From Pseudomonas urmiensis (GTDB lineage: Bacteria; Pseudomonadota; Gammaproteobacteria; Pseudomonadales; Pseudomonadaceae): a DNA stretch of 64,000 nt. Below are positions 61,081 through 64,000 of this stretch, piece by piece. The stretch lies in the NCBI RefSeq assembly GCF_014268815.2, contig NZ_JABWRE020000001.1, positions 1,803,001-1,867,000 of the forward strand, given 5' to 3'. The notes under the pieces were generated by a model that saw nothing but the letters and a program-made list of their open reading frames with translations, was not told the origin of the DNA and did no database searches. Positions within the stretch are counted from its first letter, which is position 1. Each line of letters begins with the position of its first letter. The position numbers were made by a program, and so were the translations under genes.

Positions 61081-62136
61081 CTAGGCCAAAGAACCCTGGA
61101 TTTCGGCCAGGGGCACGCTGCGGGCGAAACGTGCGCGGTAGTCGCGCGGGGTCACTGCCAAGTGGCGCTGGAACGCCAGGCGCAAGCGTTCTTCGCTGCC
61201 GAACCCGCACTGACGGGCGATTTGCTCGATCTGCAGGTCAGTGTTTTCCAGCAGGCGCCGGGCCGCTTCCAGACGAAACACTTCAATGGCCTTGGCCGGA
61301 GTGCGTCCGGTTTTTTGTTTGTACACCCGCGTGAAGTTACGCAGGCTCATGCACGCTTGCCCAGCCAGGCGCTCGACACTCAGCTGTGGATCGTGCAAAT
61401 GCTCATTGAGCCACAGGTGCAGTTCATCGAAGGCGGCGCTGTGCTCGCCCTGGGCCTTGAGCAACTCGCTGAACTGCGCCTGGCCACCAGGGCGCTTGAG
61501 GAAAACCACCAGCTCGCGGGCCACCTGCATCGCCACCTCACGGCCGCAATCAGCCTCGACCAGGGCCAACGCCAAGTCGATGCCAGCGCTGACCCCGGCC
61601 GAGGTCCAGACCTGCTCTTGCTGCACGAAGATCGCCTCGGCATCCACCTCGATGGCAGGAAAGCGCTGGCGCAGGGCATCGCACATGGCCCAATGGGTGG
61701 CGGCCCGGCGTCCGTCGAGTAGACCGGCGGCCGCCAGCAGGAAGGTGCCGCTGCACACCGAGGCGGTGCGCCGTGCCTTGGCGGCGACCTGACGCAAGCA
61801 ACTGACCAGTTCGACGTGCTCAGGCAGGGTGCGCACGATCTCCGGCGCACCGGGCACTACCAGGGTGTCGATCTGTTCGAGCAGTAGTGGCTCAAGGGGC
61901 TCGGTGTGCACCCGCAGACCTTCGGCGCTTGCAATCAATCCACCCGGCACGCTGGCCGTACACACCCGATAACCGGCCAGGCCACGTTCTGCGCAGGCCT
62001 TGTTGGCGGCCCAGAACACCGTTTGCGCGCCGGTCAGGTCGAGCAGGCCCATGTGCGCATAGGCCAGGAACAGCACCAGGCGAGGTTGGCTGACGGACGT
62101 GGCGACAGTGTCGGGAACGTTGGCTGCGTGGGTCAT
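61081..62136 (-). CDS. GlxA-family AraC-type transcriptional regulator
   Basis: The 351-residue protein has an N-terminal DJ-1/PfpI-like class-I glutamine-amidotransferase fold (LVLFLAYAHMGLLDLTGAQTVF; ASVCSGTFLLAAAGLLDGRRAATHW). The nucleophile-elbow Cys is kept in SVCSG. Two AraC helix-turn-helix motifs follow (LSVERLAGQACMSLRNFTRVYKQKTG; LQIEQIARQCGFGSEERLRLAFQRH). Such regulators in Pseudomonas control choline, carnitine or arginine-type genes. It lies about 220 bp upstream of the NDH-2-like gene on the same strand, a possible target. Confidence 0.88.
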   Translation of the reverse strand: MTHAANVPDTVATSVSQPRLVLFLAYAHMGLLDLTGAQTVFWAANKACAERGLAGYRVCTASVPGGLIASAEGLRVHTEPLEPLLLEQIDTLVVPGAPEIVRTLPEHVELVSCLRQVAAKARRTASVCSGTFLLAAAGLLDGRRAATHWAMCDALRQRFPAIEVDAEAIFVQQEQVWTSAGVSAGIDLALALVEADCGREVAMQVARELVVFLKRPGGQAQFSELLKAQGEHSAAFDELHLWLNEHLHDPQLSVERLAGQACMSLRNFTRVYKQKTGRTPAKAIEVFRLEAARRLLENTDLQIEQIARQCGFGSEERLRLAFQRHLAVTPRDYRARFARSVPLAEIQGSLA

Positions 62137-62292
62137 GCTCAGGTGTCCGGAGCGGCTATCAGGTTGAGTGCCTATGTTACTCCAGGCTCGGGCTGCCGGG
62201 CCTTGCGCTTATCGCGTGTTGCACCAGCGCTAACAACAAGCGCTTCGCGTAGCGCGGTGAGTGTGCAACGTGTCCAGTCACCGGGGTAGCGG

Positions 62293-63402
62293 TCAGATCG
62301 ACAAGCGCACCAGGCGGTTATCCAGTGGTTGCTCCTGATTGCGGCGTTTGTTGACCACCAGCTCGCCAATGGCGATCAGCCGGGTGCGGGTAACGTTGCG
62401 CGATAAGCCGAGCAACTGCGCGGTGTGCACCTGGTTGTAATGGCAGAAGCGATAGGCCGAGCGCAGCAGGGCGTTCTCGACTTTCTCGTAAAGCTCGCCT
62501 GGCTGCTCTTCATAGAGCCGACTGAAGGCCAGTTGCAACAGATCTTCGACCGCATCGCCGCTGGATGCACGCGCGGTGCTCTCGTCCTGACGTTCCAGGC
62601 GCAGGTTCGACAGACGCAGGTCTTGCGCCTGGATCTCGCCATTGCCGCAGGTCAGCAGGCTGTGGTGAATGACGTTTTCCAGCTCGCGAATGTTGCCCGG
62701 CCAGCTGTATTCGACCAGCTTGGCCTGGGCGCGTGGGCTGAGCTCCACTTGGCCATAGCTCAGGCGTTCGCTGTAGCTGCGGATGAAGTGCCGCGCCAAT
62801 GGCAGGATGTCGCCCGGCCGCTCGCGCAGCGGATGCAGCGACAAGGTCACCACGTTCAGGCGGTAATACAGGTCTTCGCGAAAGTGCCCGGCGTTGATGG
62901 CCTTTTCCAGTTGTACGTTGGTCGCTGCCAGCACTCGCACGTTGATCGGGATACTTTTGCGCGAGCCCAGGCGCACGACTTCTCGCTCCTGTAGCACGCG
63001 CAGCAACTTGACCTGGATCGGCAGCGGCAGGTCGCCGATCTCATCGAGAAACAGCGTGCCGCCGTTGGCTTCCTCGAACCAGCCAGCCTTCGCTGCCAAG
63101 GCGCCGGTGAAGGCGCCCTTGTCGTGGCCGAATAGCTCCGCTTCCACCAGCGACTCGGAGAACGCGCCGCAGTTGACCGCGACGAACGGCCCGTTGCGTC
63201 GGCCACTGAGGTTGTGGATGTGGCGCGCGACCAGCTCCTTGCCCGTGCCGGTCTCGCCGATGATCAGGACGCTGGCCTCACTGGGGGCGACCTGTTGCAA
63301 GTGGGCGAGCAGCGCCTGCGACCTGGGGTCTTCGAAGACCTGTGCGGTCGCCCTGATCGAGGTAGCCAATGACGGTGACGGGGGGAGGGTCAGCAATTGC
63401 AT
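62293..63402 (-). CDS. sfnR: Sigma-54-dependent activator of sulfur-source genes
   Basis: The 369-residue enhancer-binding protein has no receiver or sensor domain. The AAA+ core holds Walker A GETGTGKE, the sigma-54 contact loop GAFTGA and Walker [15 protein letters not shown] Fis-type helix-turn-helix ends the protein ([21 protein letters not shown]). This architecture and the position directly after an msuC-like gene (9 bp) match SfnR, which activates sulfone/sulfonate genes in P. putida. Loss of a sensor domain means its level, set by CysB-type control, should set activity. Confidence 0.88.
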   Translation of the reverse strand: MQLLTLPPSPSLATSIRATAQVFEDPRSQALLAHLQQVAPSEASVLIIGETGTGKELVARHIHNLSGRRNGPFVAVNCGAFSESLVEAELFGHDKGAFTGALAAKAGWFEEANGGTLFLDEIGDLPLPIQVKLLRVLQEREVVRLGSRKSIPINVRVLAATNVQLEKAINAGHFREDLYYRLNVVTLSLHPLRERPGDILPLARHFIRSYSERLSYGQVELSPRAQAKLVEYSWPGNIRELENVIHHSLLTCGNGEIQAQDLRLSNLRLERQDESTARASSGDAVEDLLQLAFSRLYEEQPGELYEKVENALLRSAYRFCHYNQVHTAQLLGLSRNVTRTRLIAIGELVVNKRRNQEQPLDNRLVRLSI

Positions 63403-63411
63403 GAGCGTGCC

Positions 63412-64000
63412 TTATGAATAGAAAGACGGGACGGGACGCTTGCCGTTGAGGGCCCACTCGCCGAGCTCATGGATGCGATAGTCCACAGGGTCGTGCAAGG
63501 TTTGCGTCCTCAGGTTGCGCCAATGGCGGTCGAAGCGCAGCGAGGCATGGGTCGCGCGGGCTCCGGTGACTTCGAACAGGCGGTTGCAGATATCCAGGCC
63601 ATGGCGGGTGGCGGCGACCTTGGCGGTGCCAATGGCCACGGCCAGGTCACCGCGCTCCTCGGCAGTCAGGGCATGCTCCTTGGCCCAGGCGCGGTCGAGC
63701 TGTTCGGCGGCGCGCTCGATCAACAGGCGCACGGTTTCCAGACCGACCCAGAACTCGCCGTAATGGCGCAGGATGTACGGGTCTTCGCTGCTGCTGGTGG
63801 CCTCGGAGCGGAACCACGGCCGGCTCTCCTTGAGGCTGTACTGGCGTGCTTCGGCAAAGGCGCCCTCGGCGATGCCGAGGAACAGGTTGGCAAAATGCAA
63901 CTGGGCGATCAGTGGCCGCAAGGCCGCGAATGGTGTGCTCAGCGGGCCGGGGTCGAGCAGCAGTTCGTCATGCTCGACGCGCACACGCTCGAACGTGGCG
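63412..64000 (-). CDS. msuC: MsuC/SfnC-type FMNH2-dependent monooxygenase (C-terminal fragment)
   Basis: The frame enters from the right edge (TFERVRVEHDELL) and gives about 195 C-terminal residues. They have the acyl-CoA dehydrogenase-type helical fold: LHFANLFLGIAEGAFAEARQY, RHYGEFWVGLETVRLLIERAA and the end YRIHELGEWAL. DszC/MsuC-like flavin monooxygenases share this. MsuC oxidises methanesulfinate to methanesulfonate. Its stop is 9 bp from sfnR, the order known for sulfonate-use operons. The N-terminus and FMN-reductase partner lie outside. Confidence 0.82.
   Translation of the reverse strand, partial: ATFERVRVEHDELLLDPGPLSTPFAALRPLIAQLHFANLFLGIAEGAFAEARQYSLKESRPWFRSEATSSSEDPYILRHYGEFWVGLETVRLLIERAAEQLDRAWAKEHALTAEERGDLAVAIGTAKVAATRHGLDICNRLFEVTGARATHASLRFDRHWRNLRTQTLHDPVDYRIHELGEWALNGKRPVPSFYS

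Noticed and set aside
62216..62267. Inverted repeat GTTGCAC/GTGCAAC after sfnR as a terminator
   Set aside because: Only seven paired bases around a loop of more than 30 bases, with no T-run. Too weak to list as a feature.

Overview
This window looks like chromosome from a fluorescent Pseudomonas of the P. putida group. The DNA is GC-rich. It carries Pseudomonas-type REP palindromes (core CCTCTTCGCGGGCAAGCCCGC). As I recall the P. putida KT2440 gene order, the left 18 kb (pobA, pobC, MerR regulator, mvaB, crcY, mgtC, ccoG, emrAB, two-component system, acyl-CoA synthetase) is conserved there. I see no tRNA, rRNA, CRISPR array, insertion sequence or prophage gene.

Layout. 0-2.4 kb: start of an acyl-CoA synthetase, divergent from a FixL/FixJ-like two-component system. 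2.45-6.5 kb: a MarR-controlled EmrAB-type efflux operon followed by an SDR oxidoreductase. 6.5-10.4 kb: two paralogous soluble hybrid histidine kinases. 10.4-14.3 kb: a MocR regulator, an orphan CcoG, a DUF3203 protein and an MgtC-like protein. 14.3-14.85 kb: an AT-rich gap that encodes, on the minus strand, a CrcY-type Crc/Hfq-sequestering RNA. It has a sigma-54 promoter, an IHF-like site and CbrB-like half-sites. 14.86-18.5 kb: mvaB, a MerR regulator, and the divergent pobC/pobA pair. 18.6-24.4 kb: a czcCBA metal efflux operon behind a metal-response-regulator-like palindrome.

24.4-31.9 kb: an MHS transporter, a REP-containing tandem duplication, a FadR-type regulator divergent from a polar amino-acid ABC transporter, a lipoprotein and a methyltransferase. 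32-37.9 kb: a DUF2946 protein with a TonB-dependent receptor, an orphan ParA, a Cache-GGDEF diguanylate cyclase and a small lipoprotein. 38.1-41.5 kb: a coupled pair of a Cys-rich miniprotein and a B12-type radical SAM protein, then a dGTPase and a GNAT. This is the least familiar cassette in the window.

41.5-50.3 kb is a cobalamin-controlled block with two minus-strand cobalamin riboswitches. One precedes an apparent operon of a binding protein, permease, ATPase, pseudoazurin and OprD-type porin. The other precedes a TonB-dependent receptor. Between them lies a DUF1624 membrane protein behind a Zur-like box. 50.4-54.1 kb: an outer-membrane barrel protein, GNAT, AhpD-like protein, LpxO and ThpR. 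54.1-58.2 kb: a FecI/FecR/TonB-receptor cell-surface signalling system. 58.2-64 kb: a TetR/quinone-oxidoreductase pair, an NDH-2-like flavoprotein, a GlxA-type regulator, SfnR and the C-terminal part of MsuC.

Start codons were moved inward from the longest open frame where a Shine-Dalgarno sequence, signal peptide or family start argued for it. All family assignments rest on reading motifs; no database search was run.
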